Source: Anabaena sp. FACHB-1237 (GTDB lineage Bacteria > Cyanobacteriota > Cyanobacteriia > Cyanobacteriales > Nostocaceae). From it: a stretch of DNA of 64,000 bases. Positions 43,274 to 53,135 of this stretch are shown here, in pieces. The stretch covers positions 124,001 to 188,000 of the forward strand of contig NZ_JACJPV010000001.1 of NCBI RefSeq assembly GCF_014696225.1. Reading direction: 5' to 3'. The position numbers were made by a program, and so were the translations under genes. Within the stretch, counting starts at the first letter, position 1. Each line of letters starts with the position of its first letter. The notes beneath the pieces are model-generated. The model was not told where the DNA came from. It worked only from the letters and a program-made list of their open reading frames with translations, and ran no database searches.

Positions 43274-43570
43274 CTATTGCCAAGTTGCTACATCTGTTAG
43301 TATTTCAGGAATTTGGCCTTGTGATATAGGAAATTCTAATAAAGTTTCTCTAATGCCTAAATAACCTGACTCTGCAAATGATAGTAACATCCTTCTCAAT
43401 GCAAACCACACATCTGACTCGTATTCCCAATCACTATACCGTTTAGAATGACCTGCAATAGAACGTAATGCCCAAAAGTAGGAATTTCTGACTACAGAAC
43501 CACCTTTTTTAAATTCTGGTAAGTCTTCATGATATATAAATAATATGTTATTCTCGATTCTAGCTCTCAT
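43274..43570 (-). CDS. Hypothetical protein
   Basis: 98 residues, soluble, with no recognised domain. Visible features are LFIYHEDLPEFKKGG near the start, an aromatic middle (DWEYESDVWFALRRM) and LEFPISQGQIPEILTDV at the end. The preceding sequence gives no clear ribosome-binding site, but the codon use and length suggest a real gene. ATG start. Confidence 0.55.
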   Translation of the reverse strand: MRARIENNILFIYHEDLPEFKKGGSVVRNSYFWALRSIAGHSKRYSDWEYESDVWFALRRMLLSFAESGYLGIRETLLEFPISQGQIPEILTDVATWQ

Positions 43571-43820
43571 AGATGATTATCGGATAAATTACAGTTACTA
43601 ATAAGTATAAGTATTTATATTATATATATTATAAATCCCTGTTCAAAGTTAGCTCTCTATATTTTATGCCTAGACACAATTTACTATACTACTTTTTACT
43701 CTTAGGAAATGCTTATAATCAAAAACATTAAGTAATGATTCTAGTGGTCTGTCAGGCTAAAAATTGTGAGTTTGAGGGAAAAGAGAGAGCCTATAAACTA
43801 TAAACCTCATCTACAAATAG

Positions 43821-44027
43821 GAAATTGACGTACCATTAGAAATCATAGAAGCAGCCTGCAAAATTCATGGGGATTTAAAAATCAAATGTATACCTATACA
43901 AGATGCAGATATTTTAATTGGAGCTACAGCTATTGTACGCGGGTTGAAATTCGTTTCTAATGATACTGATTTATGGGAAGTGGAGAGCATTAACTTAGAA
44001 AACTGGCTGATAACTGATCATCAATAA
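43821..44027 (+). pseudogene. PIN-domain (VapC-like) toxin, C-terminal remnant
   Basis: An open stretch without a start, preceded by an in-frame stop. It reads IDVPLEIIEAACKIHGDLK, then IPIQDADILIGATAIVRGL and FVSNDTDLWEV, ending LENWLITDHQ. DADILIGATAI and SNDTDLW match the C-terminal catalytic acidic motifs of PIN ribonucleases of the VapC type, which cleave RNA. The N-terminal half with the first aspartate is missing and no VapB antitoxin is present. Confidence 0.65.
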
Positions 44028-44063
44028 TGGGTAATCGCTCCTTTATTAATCTAACATTGACGA

Positions 44064-44091
44064 TTGATCTTAGAAATTCCTGTATTATAAT
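44064..44091 (+). promoter_or_regulatory. Probable serA promoter
   Basis: TTGATC at 44064-44069 and TATAAT at 44086-44091 with a 16-bp spacer, placing the transcript start about 20 bp before the preferred serA ATG at 44120. This supports the shorter serA start. Confidence 0.45.
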
Positions 44092-44119
44092 AAAACTTCT
44101 AAATTTAGATACCATAATC

Positions 44120-45700
44120 ATGTCCAAGGTTCTTGTTTCCGATCCTATAGATCAAGTTGGCATTGACATCCTTTCCCAAGTAGCAACTGTAGATGTCAAA
44201 ACTAATCTCAAACCTGATGAACTTAAAGCCATTATTGGTGAATATGACGCGCTAATGATTCGTTCTGGTACTCGCGTTACTGAAGATATTATCGAAGCTG
44301 GTACACAGTTAAAAATTATTGGACGTGCCGGAGTAGGAGTAGATAATGTAGATGTTCCTGCTGCCACACGCAAAGGTATTGTAGTTGTTAATTCTCCTGA
44401 AGGTAATACTATTGCGGCGGCTGAACACGCTTTAGCAATGATGTTATCTCTATCTCGTCACATCCCAGATGCGAATGCTTCTGTAAAACGCGGAGAATGG
44501 GATAGAAAAAGTTTTGTTGGTGGAGAAGTCTATAAAAAGACTCTGGGTGTGGTTGGTTTAGGTAAAATAGGTTCTCATGTAGCTACTGTAGCTAAAGCTA
44601 TGGGGATGAAACTGTTAGCTTATGATCCTTTTATTTCTGCCGAACGGGCTGAACAATTGGGTTGTCAATTGGTGGATTTAGATTTACTATTCCAACAAGC
44701 TGACTATATCACTTTACACATTCCTAAAACCTCGGAAACTACTAATTTAATTAATGCTAAAACCCTGGCATTAATGAAACCTACTACCCGGATTATTAAC
44801 TGCGCTCGTGGTGGTATTATTGATGAAGCAGCTTTAGCCGCAGCTATTAAGGAAGGTAAAATCGCAGGTGCAGCTTTAGATGTATTTGCTAGTGAACCTT
44901 TGGGAGATTCGGAATTGCGATCGCTCACTAAAGACATAATTCTTACACCCCATTTAGGTGCATCCACCACTGAAGCACAAGTTAATGTGGCTATAGATGT
45001 AGCTGAACAAATTCGTGATGTAATATTAGGATTACCTGCCCGTTCTGCCGTGAATATCCCCGGACTCGGACCTGATATACTAGCAGAATTGAAGCCTTAT
45101 ATGGAATTAGCAGAAACTTTGGGTAATTTGGTAGGACAGTTAAGTGGTGGTAGAATTGATAGCTTAACTGTGAGACTACAAGGGGAATTGGCCAGCAATA
45201 AGAGTCAGCCTATGGTAATTGCTGCTTTAAAAGGACTATTGTATCCAGCATTACGGGAGCGGATTAATTACGTTAATGCTACTATTGAAGCTAAGGAACG
45301 TGGTATTAGAGTTATTGAGACGAGAGATAGTTCCGCTAGAGACTATGCTGGTTCATTACATTTAGAAGCAATAGGTACTTTGGGTACACATTCAGTAACA
45401 GGTGCATTATTAGGGGACAAAGAAATTCACCTCATAGATGTGGATGGTTTCCCCATCAACGTCCCACCTAGTAAATATATGTTGTTTACCCTACATCGGG
45501 ATATGCCTGGTATTATTGGTAAACTTGGTTCTTTGCTAGGTAGTTTTAATGTGAATATTGCTAGTATGCAAGTAGGCAGGAAAATCGTCCGTGGTGATGC
45601 GGTTATGGCCTTAACTATTGATGATCCTTTACCTGAAGGGATTTTAGAAGAGATTAAGAAATTATCAGGTATTCGAGACGCATACACAGTTACTCTGTAA
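44120..45700 (+). CDS. serA: D-3-phosphoglycerate dehydrogenase
   Basis: Oxidises 3-phosphoglycerate to 3-phosphohydroxypyruvate with NAD+, the first step of serine synthesis. From MSKVLVSDPIDQ the protein is 526 residues, matching the long three-domain form. It has a substrate domain (GRAGVGVDNVDVPAATRKGI), an NAD-binding motif (GVVGLGKIGSHVA), the catalytic histidine in LTPHLGAST, an intervening ASB domain (about 310-450) and a C-terminal ACT domain (HRDMPGIIGKLGSLLG; NIASMQVGR). The longer frame from 44027 crosses the PIN pseudogene stop and the promoter, so the ATG at 44120 is preferred. Confidence 0.96.
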   Translation: MSKVLVSDPIDQVGIDILSQVATVDVKTNLKPDELKAIIGEYDALMIRSGTRVTEDIIEAGTQLKIIGRAGVGVDNVDVPAATRKGIVVVNSPEGNTIAAAEHALAMMLSLSRHIPDANASVKRGEWDRKSFVGGEVYKKTLGVVGLGKIGSHVATVAKAMGMKLLAYDPFISAERAEQLGCQLVDLDLLFQQADYITLHIPKTSETTNLINAKTLALMKPTTRIINCARGGIIDEAALAAAIKEGKIAGAALDVFASEPLGDSELRSLTKDIILTPHLGASTTEAQVNVAIDVAEQIRDVILGLPARSAVNIPGLGPDILAELKPYMELAETLGNLVGQLSGGRIDSLTVRLQGELASNKSQPMVIAALKGLLYPALRERINYVNATIEAKERGIRVIETRDSSARDYAGSLHLEAIGTLGTHSVTGALLGDKEIHLIDVDGFPINVPPSKYMLFTLHRDMPGIIGKLGSLLGSFNVNIASMQVGRKIVRGDAVMALTIDDPLPEGILEEIKKLSGIRDAYTVTL

Positions 45701-46153
45701 CAGTGAGATACTACGCAGACATAACGCTAAGACTATGGTAATAGGAGTCAAGAGTCAGAATAATTTTGACTTTTGACTTTTGATGAAAATTTGGGATCAC
45801 AAGTGCGGATGCGATCGCACCAATGATGACTTTTATGTATAATGAAAGAGCGATCAATATCCCAATAATTTGATTACCAACAGGAACAAATTTAATCATT
45901 AACCAATAGACATCTTGTGCTAATTAAATGTGCATAACCACCAAACCCTTGTAGGGAAAATTCATGAATTGTCCAGGGGATAATTTTCACTCATAAGTCT
46001 AATAACTTTCAACAAAGTCCAAATCTGATTTGGTATTGACATGGATTTTGAGTCAAGATATTTCTAGCAGTATGTGGCCACGCTACGCTATCAGACTATA
46101 GCCAAATTAGCTAAAATATAAATCATCATCATACCTCTAAACTTACTTGACCA
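45701..46153. other. Spacer between serA and the methyltransferase gene
   Basis: Contains a HIP1 site and a GACTTTTGACTTTTGA tandem. On the minus strand a 62-codon frame (45711-45899) has a hydrophobic stretch PVGNQIIGILIALSLYIKV, which might be a fragment of a membrane protein gene, but no family was recognised. Confidence 0.4.
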
Positions 46154-47107
46154 ATGAATACAAAAATCAAACCAGACTGGACTGGACAAACCTTACTTTC
46201 GCAAATGGTTAATCTGCTCATCAATACTAAGCCTATATATAGTATTATGAAACAACAAGCTAGGCAAGTAATGATCAAAACTGCGGAAAAAAATGGTATT
46301 CCTTGGCGTAAAAATTACGAAAAGCTAGACAAGTCAGGAATTAAAGAAAAACTAGCAGAAATTGTTAATACTAATGTAGTTTATCCCGATTATTACCAAG
46401 TTCCTTTTCATGCTTATAGTCAAGGAAATCTTTGTTGGGAGGCTGCTTTTGAAGCTGCTAGTGCTACCTATTCTATGGCATTACGAGTATATCCACAAGA
46501 AAATATTACTTGGGAAACTGCACACCGCAGATTAAGATCCAGTTTTCACGAAGTTGTAGGCAATTATGTAACTCAAGAGGTACAAGATATCCTAGATATT
46601 GGTTGTTCCATTGGTATTTCTACTTTACAAATACATCGCTATTTTCAACAAAAACAAAAGCATCCAGTCAAAACAGTCGGTTTAGATTTATCTCCCTATA
46701 TGTTGAGTGTAGCTAAATATTCGGATGTTAATCATGAAATATCTCAATGGTTACATTCTCTAGCAGAAAACACACAATTACCCCATGAATCTTTTGATTT
46801 AATCACTCTCCAATTTATCACTCATGAACTGCCAGATTTTGCTAGTAAAGCTATTTTTCAGGAAGTTTTACGTTTATTGCGTCCAGGTGGTTGTATTGCT
46901 ATCGCAGATAATAATCCTAAATCTCCTGTAATTCAAAATTTACCCCCGGTACTCTTTACATTAATGAAAAGTACAGAACCTTGGAGTGATCAATACTATC
47001 TTTTTGATATAGAAGCAAATTTAGACAATATAGGTTTTCAGAATGTCAAAACTTTTTGTACTGATCCTCGACATCGTGCTATTGTTGCCCAAAAACCAAG
47101 TTTGTAA
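46154..47107 (+). CDS. Class I SAM-dependent methyltransferase
   Basis: 317 residues. The SAM-binding motif I is LDIGCSIGISTLQIHRY near residue 146, followed by VGLDLSPYMLSVAKY (motif II acidic residue) and LRPGGCIAIADNNP (post-III motif). The N-terminal 120 residues (NTNVVYPDYYQVPFHAYSQ) form an extra domain seen in a cyanobacterial methyltransferase group. Substrate unknown. It converges with typA, and a shared terminator lies between the stops. Confidence 0.85.
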   Translation: MNTKIKPDWTGQTLLSQMVNLLINTKPIYSIMKQQARQVMIKTAEKNGIPWRKNYEKLDKSGIKEKLAEIVNTNVVYPDYYQVPFHAYSQGNLCWEAAFEAASATYSMALRVYPQENITWETAHRRLRSSFHEVVGNYVTQEVQDILDIGCSIGISTLQIHRYFQQKQKHPVKTVGLDLSPYMLSVAKYSDVNHEISQWLHSLAENTQLPHESFDLITLQFITHELPDFASKAIFQEVLRLLRPGGCIAIADNNPKSPVIQNLPPVLFTLMKSTEPWSDQYYLFDIEANLDNIGFQNVKTFCTDPRHRAIVAQKPSL

Positions 47108-47126
47108 CAGCAGAAACCAATACCAA

Positions 47127-47150
47127 AAGGGTGGAGTAACCCCCACCCTT
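47127..47150. terminator. Bidirectional terminator between the methyltransferase and typA
   Basis: AAGGGTGG and CCACCCTT arms with a short loop (AGTAACCC), midway between two converging stop codons. A short T-run is missing on the + side, so efficiency is uncertain. Confidence 0.6.
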
Positions 47151-47173
47151 GAACATTTGACGCTAAAAAAAGA

Positions 47174-48964
47174 TTAACGTTTTGCCAGTTTTTTCGCCAT
47201 TTTACGCAGACGAATTGATTGCGGTGTTACTTCTACTAATTCATCCGGTCCAATATATTCTAATGCCCGTTCTAAGCTCATGTCTACTGGTGCCTGTAAT
47301 TGCACTAATTCATCACCACCTGATGCCCGATGGTTTGTTAACTGCTTGGTTTTACAAACATTCAATTCTAAGTCTTGAGGACGGTTGTGTTCACCTACTA
47401 TCATCCCTCTATAAACTTTAGTTCCAGGAGTGATAAAAAATGCACCTCTATCTTCGGCGTTTTTCATGGCGTAGAATGTGGAAACACCTTCTTCAAAGGA
47501 AATTAATACGCCTTTATTGCGAGCTTCAATTTCACCGCAAAGGGAGCGATAGTCTAGGAAGCTGTGGTTCATGATTCCTTCACCACGAGTCATCCGCATA
47601 AATTCACCACGGAAGCCAATTAAACCACGGGCGGGAATAACAAACTCTAATTGTGTGCGATCGCCTGCGCCGGGCTGCATATCTTGCATTTCGCCTTTTC
47701 GTTGTCCCAAACGTTCAATACAGCTACCAACGGAGTCCGCAGGAACGTCTAAAACTAATAACTCATAAGGTTCGCAAGGTTGGCCATTCACTGTGCGGTA
47801 AATTACTTGGGGTTGGGAAACTTGGAATTCGTAACCTTCACGACGCATGGTTTCAATTAAGATCCCCAGGTGTAATTCTCCCCGTCCAGATACTAGGAAT
47901 TTTTCGGGAGAGTCTGTTTCTTCTACGCGCAAGGCCACGTTTGTTTCCAATTCACGGAATAAGCGATCGCGCACTTGTCGAGATGTTACCAGCTTACCTT
48001 CTTGACCTGCAAATGGTGAATCATTCACCCAGAAGGTCATTTGTAATGTGGGTTCATCTACCTTAATCAGAGGTAAAGCCAGAGGTTCATTAGGATCTGT
48101 AATAGTTTCACCAATATAGGCATCAGCAAAACCAGCTACAGCCACAATATAACCTGCGGTAGCTTCGGCCATTTCTACCCGTCTTAATCCTTCAAATCCC
48201 AATAATTTGGTAATTTTACCCTTAACAATATTGCCACTTTCTGTTACTAAAGCTGCTTGTTGTCCAGAGCGGATAGTACCATTATGGATTCTACCAATTA
48301 CAATACGTCCTAGATATTCAGAATAATCTAGGGTTGTCACTTGTAACTGTAGAGGTTTATTAGGATCTCCCACAGGTGCAGGTACATGACGCAGAATAGC
48401 CTCAAATAAAGGCTGCATATCTACCGCTTCATCATCCAAACTTTCTTTAGCGTAACCGCCCATACCGGAGGCGAACAGATAGGGAAAATCACATTGATCT
48501 TCATCTGCGCCTAATTCTAGAAATAGATCCAAAACTTTATCAACAGCAACGTGGGGATCAGCTTGTCCTCTGTCTATTTTGTTAACCACAACAATAGGAC
48601 GTAGACCTTTCTCCAAAGCCTTTTTCAGTACAAAGCGGGTTTGGGGCATTGGTCCTTCATTGGCATCAACAATCAGTAAACAACCGTCAACCATGCCAAG
48701 TACCCGTTCTACTTCTCCGCCGAAGTCAGCGTGTCCAGGAGTATCAACAATATTGATCAGTGTTTCTCTATAGCGAACTGCTGTATTTTTAGAAAGAATA
48801 GTAATCCCACGTTCCCTCTCCAAAGCATTGGAGTCCATGACGCAATCCGGAACGTCTTCGCCTTCGCGGAAAATGCCGGACTGTTTCAAAAGAGCATCAA
48901 CCAGGGTGGTTTTACCGTGGTCAACGTGAGCGATAATGGCGACGTTACGAATTGGGAGCGTCAT
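47174..48964 (-). CDS. typA: Ribosome-associated GTPase TypA/BipA
   Basis: A translational GTPase of 596 residues that binds the 70S ribosome and supports assembly and stress growth. G-domain motifs are [15 protein letters not shown] (G1), [14 protein letters not shown] (G2), [15 protein letters not shown] (G3) and [12 protein letters not shown] (G4). Domains II, III and V and the family-specific C-terminal domain ([19 protein letters not shown]) are complete; it ends with a basic tail [15 protein letters not shown] start. Confidence 0.97.
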   Translation of the reverse strand: MTLPIRNVAIIAHVDHGKTTLVDALLKQSGIFREGEDVPDCVMDSNALERERGITILSKNTAVRYRETLINIVDTPGHADFGGEVERVLGMVDGCLLIVDANEGPMPQTRFVLKKALEKGLRPIVVVNKIDRGQADPHVAVDKVLDLFLELGADEDQCDFPYLFASGMGGYAKESLDDEAVDMQPLFEAILRHVPAPVGDPNKPLQLQVTTLDYSEYLGRIVIGRIHNGTIRSGQQAALVTESGNIVKGKITKLLGFEGLRRVEMAEATAGYIVAVAGFADAYIGETITDPNEPLALPLIKVDEPTLQMTFWVNDSPFAGQEGKLVTSRQVRDRLFRELETNVALRVEETDSPEKFLVSGRGELHLGILIETMRREGYEFQVSQPQVIYRTVNGQPCEPYELLVLDVPADSVGSCIERLGQRKGEMQDMQPGAGDRTQLEFVIPARGLIGFRGEFMRMTRGEGIMNHSFLDYRSLCGEIEARNKGVLISFEEGVSTFYAMKNAEDRGAFFITPGTKVYRGMIVGEHNRPQDLELNVCKTKQLTNHRASGGDELVQLQAPVDMSLERALEYIGPDELVEVTPQSIRLRKMAKKLAKR

Positions 48965-49174
48965 AGATTAGGTAAACTTTAATGTTTTTAGATTAGTAAC
49001 TAAGTGTTTGGCGTTTGGCTCTTTTATCAGAAGTGGGGATTTTTTGCCAGTTCTGTAATGAACCTTTAATAATTCTAGCGTAATTGTGACAAATATTGTT
49101 GTTTTGATAAGAATTAATAAAATATTTTTTCAGGTTTAGGTAAATCCTGTTTTAATTGTTGATAAGTTGGGGAT

Positions 49175-49217
49175 TTTTTAGTAAAAATGTACTAAAAAGT
49201 TTAACTTAAACTATAAT
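49175..49217 (+). promoter_or_regulatory. Promoter with operator-like inverted repeat before the Panacea gene
   Basis: TTTTTAGTA (49175-49183) and TACTAAAAA (49190-49198) form a perfect inverted repeat with a six-base gap. TATAAT follows at 49212-49217. The right arm overlaps where a -35 box would lie, a layout expected for repression, possibly autoregulation by the downstream antitoxin-like protein. Confidence 0.5.
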
Positions 49218-49252
49218 AGAGTGTGTATGATATTGGATTTGCGAGTGTGATT

Positions 49253-49618
49253 ATGATTGACTGTCTAACTGTATCTCGCTATTTCATTATTAAGGCTTAC
49301 CAAGAAGGTATAGAAGCAGAAATGACTAACATGAAAGTACAAAATCTGCTTTATTATGCCCAAAGTTTACATTTAGCCATGTATGATCAACCATTATTTC
49401 CCGAAGAAATACAAGCATGGCGTTATGGTCCAGTTTGTCCACCTGGCTATAGATTTTACAGCGAATTTGAAGCTAAACAATTACCTATTCCTGATCAAGA
49501 ATCATTATCAAAAATATCTGAAGATGAAAAACAACTACTAGAAGAAGTATGGGAATATTTTGGTGGTTATCATGCCTATCGTTTAAGTGATATGACTCAT
49601 TTAGACAAATCAGATTAA
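49253..49618 (+). CDS. Panacea (SocA/DUF4065) domain protein, C-terminally shortened
   Basis: 121 residues from the ATG at 49253. The reading frame extends 30 bp further up to a GTG, but the predicted promoter makes that unlikely. MKVQNLLYYAQSLHLAMYDQ and AWRYGPVCPPGYRFYSEF match the Panacea domain (SocA/GepA type), which neutralises varied toxins in PanAT toxin-antitoxin pairs. The protein ends DMTHLDKSD where full-length members continue with about 20-40 more residues (THxxxPW...), so it is probably truncated. No toxin gene is adjacent; the divergent typA and convergent ftsQ are housekeeping genes. Confidence 0.75.
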   Translation: MIDCLTVSRYFIIKAYQEGIEAEMTNMKVQNLLYYAQSLHLAMYDQPLFPEEIQAWRYGPVCPPGYRFYSEFEAKQLPIPDQESLSKISEDEKQLLEEVWEYFGGYHAYRLSDMTHLDKSD

Positions 49619-49875
49619 TGTATATGGAATATATGGTTATTGGGCGATCGCTAGGTCAGTAAAAAGGATATTCCCCGCTATCGCTCTTTTCCTCCTTATT
49701 TATTAAGGGTTTCAGCTTGAGTTGACACCAATGAGCATTGTTAAACTCTACCTGTGCATTCCTAATTAACTAAAACCGTTGGTTATTAACACCGTCGACT
49801 ACGTATCTTTCAAGAATCAAATATTAGTCCCATATCCATATCAATGGTGCATGCTAACATAATTTGTCTTAATAA

Positions 49876-50796
49876 TTAAGGAACGTGAGATTTTTCTAGC
49901 TTTTCATTAGTATTGGTACTTGTTTTTTTGAGATTTTTTTCTACTAACATAGGACTATTAGGATTTTGCAGATCAATATAATCTATATTACCTGGATTAA
50001 GTTGATCTGCTAAACCTTTCATTTTTGCCATTAACTTAATTTGTTCTGGTAACTTATAACTGGGACTACCCAAATGGAATTTACCTAGTTCTGTGGTGAA
50101 AATTATATTTGTGGGATCTCGATAATCAATTTCTTTTACCTGCAACGAACTGTCTGCAATAGCTTGATAAATTTGACTCCAAAAAGGTTTATATTCTCTG
50201 GGATCGCCCAAAACTCTTAGCTGAGGTAATTCCAAGTTAGGATTTAGAGATTGATAGATTTTTAAGGGTATTAACTCTCCTTGCTCATCTAACAAATTAA
50301 GGTTATTTTGTTGACTATTATTACTACTGATTGCACAAGGTTTACTGGCTGATTTCTTATCAGTCTGACAAGGCTGAGGTTTTTTATATAGTGGTAGTTC
50401 AGCGATCGCTACCGGTAGTTTTTCTTTAATGTCAATAATTAAACCTGGTGGAAATAAGCGACGAGTTACGCTTGCTTCAGATATGGTCGGTTTTTTCTTT
50501 AAAGATTCCGCAATTTTTCCTGGTTTAATTCTCCATAAAGATTGAGGATAAGACAACGCAATTAAATCATTAACATCTTTTCCTGTTAAAATTTTATCTC
50601 CTGATTTAACTACAATTTGTTCTGCATTTTTTAACACCCATATAGGCTGTAATGCTATCCAAAATAACCCAGAAGCTAAACCTGTTACAGCTAAAGTTTG
50701 CCAGATATTCTGCATAATTTTGATTTGTCTCTGCCGTTGCAGTTTTTTCCGGCGCTGCCTCAAACTTTTCCGAGAAACTGATAATATACCCGCCAT
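49876..50796 (-). CDS. ftsQ: Cell division protein FtsQ/DivIB-like
   Basis: A 306-residue bitopic membrane protein of the divisome. A basic cytoplasmic N-terminus (RKSLRQRRKKLQRQRQIK) is followed by one helix (TLAVTGLASGLFWIALQP) and a POTRA domain starting near residue 60 (KSGDKILTGKDVNDLIALSY; ASVTRRLFPPGLIIDIKEKL). The beta domain follows, interrupted by a low-complexity Asn/Gln/Ser linker (about 145-165), with a conserved end PGNIDYIDLQNPNSPML. ATG start. No ftsZ neighbour is in the window. Confidence 0.85.
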   Translation of the reverse strand: MAGILSVSRKSLRQRRKKLQRQRQIKIMQNIWQTLAVTGLASGLFWIALQPIWVLKNAEQIVVKSGDKILTGKDVNDLIALSYPQSLWRIKPGKIAESLKKKPTISEASVTRRLFPPGLIIDIKEKLPVAIAELPLYKKPQPCQTDKKSASKPCAISSNNSQQNNLNLLDEQGELIPLKIYQSLNPNLELPQLRVLGDPREYKPFWSQIYQAIADSSLQVKEIDYRDPTNIIFTTELGKFHLGSPSYKLPEQIKLMAKMKGLADQLNPGNIDYIDLQNPNSPMLVEKNLKKTSTNTNEKLEKSHVP

Positions 50797-50983
50797 AGCA
50801 ATTCCTTTTTCTCCTTTTTTATCAATAATAAAAACTAATTATTAATTTTTTCATGATTTGACATCATTTTAATTTACTATCACCAAGTCAAAACCTAAGA
50901 AATATCAAAACTATTAGCTATTTTATCATCATAATAAACTCCTGTTATTTGTTCAGTTACTTAGAGGCATTTACCGTCTACCT

Positions 50984-51310
50984 TTAACGATCAATATTAT
51001 CTTGAATATCTTGATCTTCATCAGAAAACTTTACTAATAAGGCCTGCAATCTCATACGTTCAATATAAGGCCAACCTCCTTGAGATTCCATATTTTTCAG
51101 TAGCGAATATAATCTTTGGCGATTATCTGGTAAACTTTCCTGAAATAGACCATCACGAATTTCTTTGTGTAACTTCTCTAAATGTCTTAACAAATTTAAG
51201 AGAGCCATTACATCTCCCTGACAAGATTGAGAAGCGGTACTAACTACAGATGAGATAGTGTCAAGTTGGTGCTTCAAATGTTCTGATATACAATTTTGAT
51301 TATTGCTCAT
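50984..51310 (-). CDS. Conserved hypothetical protein
   Basis: 108 residues, helical and acidic, with no membrane segment. Visible blocks are LLNLLRHLEKLHKEIRDGLF and ESLPDNRQRLYSLLKNMESQ, then GGWPYIERMRLQALL. I recall similar short proteins in filamentous cyanobacteria near ftsQ or psbO but know no function. ATG start; spacing from ftsQ (187 bp) is too wide for a tight operon. Confidence 0.65.
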   Translation of the reverse strand: MSNNQNCISEHLKHQLDTISSVVSTASQSCQGDVMALLNLLRHLEKLHKEIRDGLFQESLPDNRQRLYSLLKNMESQGGWPYIERMRLQALLVKFSDEDQDIQDNIDR

Positions 51311-51676
51311 AAAAGGTTATACTCCATAAAACTTGTTAAAGACAAGGAAATAAAATTGATGAAAAGTTAGTAGAGATGGATGTTTTCTCAATAGATTGGC
51401 AAATTATATAGCAATCCTCTGGAATTTGCGAATATATCTCATCATCAATGCTGGGATCACTAGATTTTTCTAGTAGTAAGCAATCTTATTCTGCTATTTT
51501 TTAGGAATAAACACTTGATGGTAAGGTAAATGTATCCCTATAGTATTTACCCACCCAAGGGACAATGGGCGTTATAGTTCGTCCTATCAGGGTTATACCC
51601 AAAAACTAAAAGCATAGAATAAATACTTATGCTTTTTGAAACTATTAAATATTTATTTTTAACACTGAGGTTGATC
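51311..51676. other. psbO upstream region
   Basis: Promoter and leader of psbO should lie here. A hairpin with AAAAGCATA (51608-51616) and TATGCTTTT (51628-51636) followed by T residues lies 40 bp upstream of the psbO ATG, so it would be in the leader as a possible attenuator or stabiliser. An AGCATA/TATGCT stem also occurs downstream of psbO (about 52575-52610). Confidence 0.5.
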
Positions 51677-52507
51677 ATGAAGTATCGCGCTTTAATAGTT
51701 GCTTTTTTCGCTTTATGTCTAGGATTCATTACTGCTTGTGGTGATAATACATCTGTAAGTGCCAAGGAGGTACGTACTTATGAACAAATTCGCGGTACAG
51801 GATTAGCTAACAAATGTCCACAGTTAGCAGAAACTAGTCGAGGTTTTATTGCTATTGATCCTAGTAAATCCTATAGCGTTAAAGAACTTTGTTTAGAACC
51901 AACAAACTATTTTGTTAAGGAAGAACCTGCTAACAAACGTCAAGAAGCTGAATTTGTTCCTGGTAAACTATTGACTCGCTACACTTCTACCATTGACCAA
52001 GTACAAGGTAAATTAACTGTTAATCCTGATAATAGCTTTACCTTTACTGAAAAAGATGGTTTGGACTTCCAAGCTATTACTGTAAAACTTCCTGGTGGTG
52101 AATTAGTTCCCTTCCTCTTTACTATCAAAAACTTAGTGGCTCAAACACAACCTAACTTAAACAGCATTAATACTTCTACTGACTTTGAAGGGAATTTTAA
52201 AGTTCCTTCCTATCGTGGTGCATCTTTCCTAGATCCTAAAGGTCGTGGTGTAGTAAGTGGATATGATAATGCTGTAGCTTTACCTGCTCAATCTGATGAT
52301 CAAGATTTAGATCGCGCTAATATTAAGCGTGCAGAGATTCTCCAAGGTAAAATTTCCTTACAAGTGGCTAAGGTAGATAGCGTTTCTGGTGAAATTGCTG
52401 GAACTTTTGAAAGTGAACAACCTTCTGATACAGACTTAGGTGCTGGCGAACCTAAAGAAGTGAAAATTCGTGGTTTGTTCTATGCTCGCGTTGAACCTCT
52501 TGCTTAA
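51677..52507 (+). CDS. psbO: Photosystem II manganese-stabilising protein PsbO
   Basis: The extrinsic 33-kDa subunit that stabilises the Mn4CaO5 oxygen-evolving cluster on the lumenal side of PSII. From MKYRALIVAFF the precursor is 276 residues with a cleavable signal ending near ITACGD or VSAKE. Mature-protein hallmarks are TYEQIRGTGLANKCPQL and SYSVKELCLEPTNYFVKEE, which provide the disulfide cysteines, and FLFTIKNLVAQTQ plus SYRGASFLDPKGRG. The ATG at 51677 is chosen over 51629 because it begins the signal peptide and the upstream codons lie in the leader hairpin. Confidence 0.97.
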   Translation: MKYRALIVAFFALCLGFITACGDNTSVSAKEVRTYEQIRGTGLANKCPQLAETSRGFIAIDPSKSYSVKELCLEPTNYFVKEEPANKRQEAEFVPGKLLTRYTSTIDQVQGKLTVNPDNSFTFTEKDGLDFQAITVKLPGGELVPFLFTIKNLVAQTQPNLNSINTSTDFEGNFKVPSYRGASFLDPKGRGVVSGYDNAVALPAQSDDQDLDRANIKRAEILQGKISLQVAKVDSVSGEIAGTFESEQPSDTDLGAGEPKEVKIRGLFYARVEPLA

Positions 52508-52962
52508 ATAAACTATCAATCAAAAGTTCAATGATTTAAAAGATTTCAAACATAGAACAACAAAAAAAGTAAGCATAGGAGTAACTCATAAATTATTCTT
52601 ATGCTTATTCCTATCCTAAATAGGCTTCCTCCAAAAAATATTCTCCTAATGAATGACAGGTAAAAGGTGACAGTTTTAGTCAGGTGGTCTTATCTACTTA
52701 AGAAGTGTTGAATGTTAAGATTGTCACCTACCTTCTGCACCCTAAACTTTCACACAACAACGTTGTTTGGGGATTTAGAACAAGCGAACTGCTTGCAGCA
52801 GCACTTCGCTATCTCAAATTTCCATTGAGGTATTTAAAAATCCGATAGCGGAGCGTGGTGTTAGTCATAATTACTGATGTGGCACCTGGGTGTGCAAAAT
52901 GTGGGTTGTAAATATTTATTGTATAATTCCGTAGGTTTTACTTATAGCTTTATAATACAATA
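52508..52962. other. Spacer downstream of psbO
   Basis: Contains an imperfect AAGCATA/TATGCTT stem (about 52575-52610) and a stretch AGCGAACTGCTTGCAGCAGC with an inverted GCTGCAAGCAGTTCGCT character. No gene or known RNA recognised. Confidence 0.45.
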
Positions 52963-53050
52963 CGACTTACGCAAGTGTCACATCAAAAATCTGACGTGGT
53001 TGGTGAGCTTGTCGAACCACACCCTACTAACGTGCCAGTTGTGTAAGTAC
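52963..53050. repeat. GGACTTACGCAA family, copy 3 (short)
   Basis: 88 bp starting CGACTTACGCAAGTGTCACA, continuing AAAAATCTGACGTGGTTGG and CCCTACTAACGTGCCAG, and ending TGTGTAAGTAC. The middle of copy 1 is absent. It lies 85 bp upstream of sigF. Confidence 0.75.
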
Positions 53051-53135
53051 TGTACAATTAGCAATTAGCTGAAAAGCTAAAAGAATATATTTAACATCTT
53101 AACAAATTAATTGCTTTAAAAAAACCTAAACTACT

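Noticed and set aside
45711-45899. 62-codon minus-strand frame with a hydrophobic start
   Set aside because: No ribosome-binding site or family match; the second half runs through repeat-like TGACTTTTGACTTTTG sequence.
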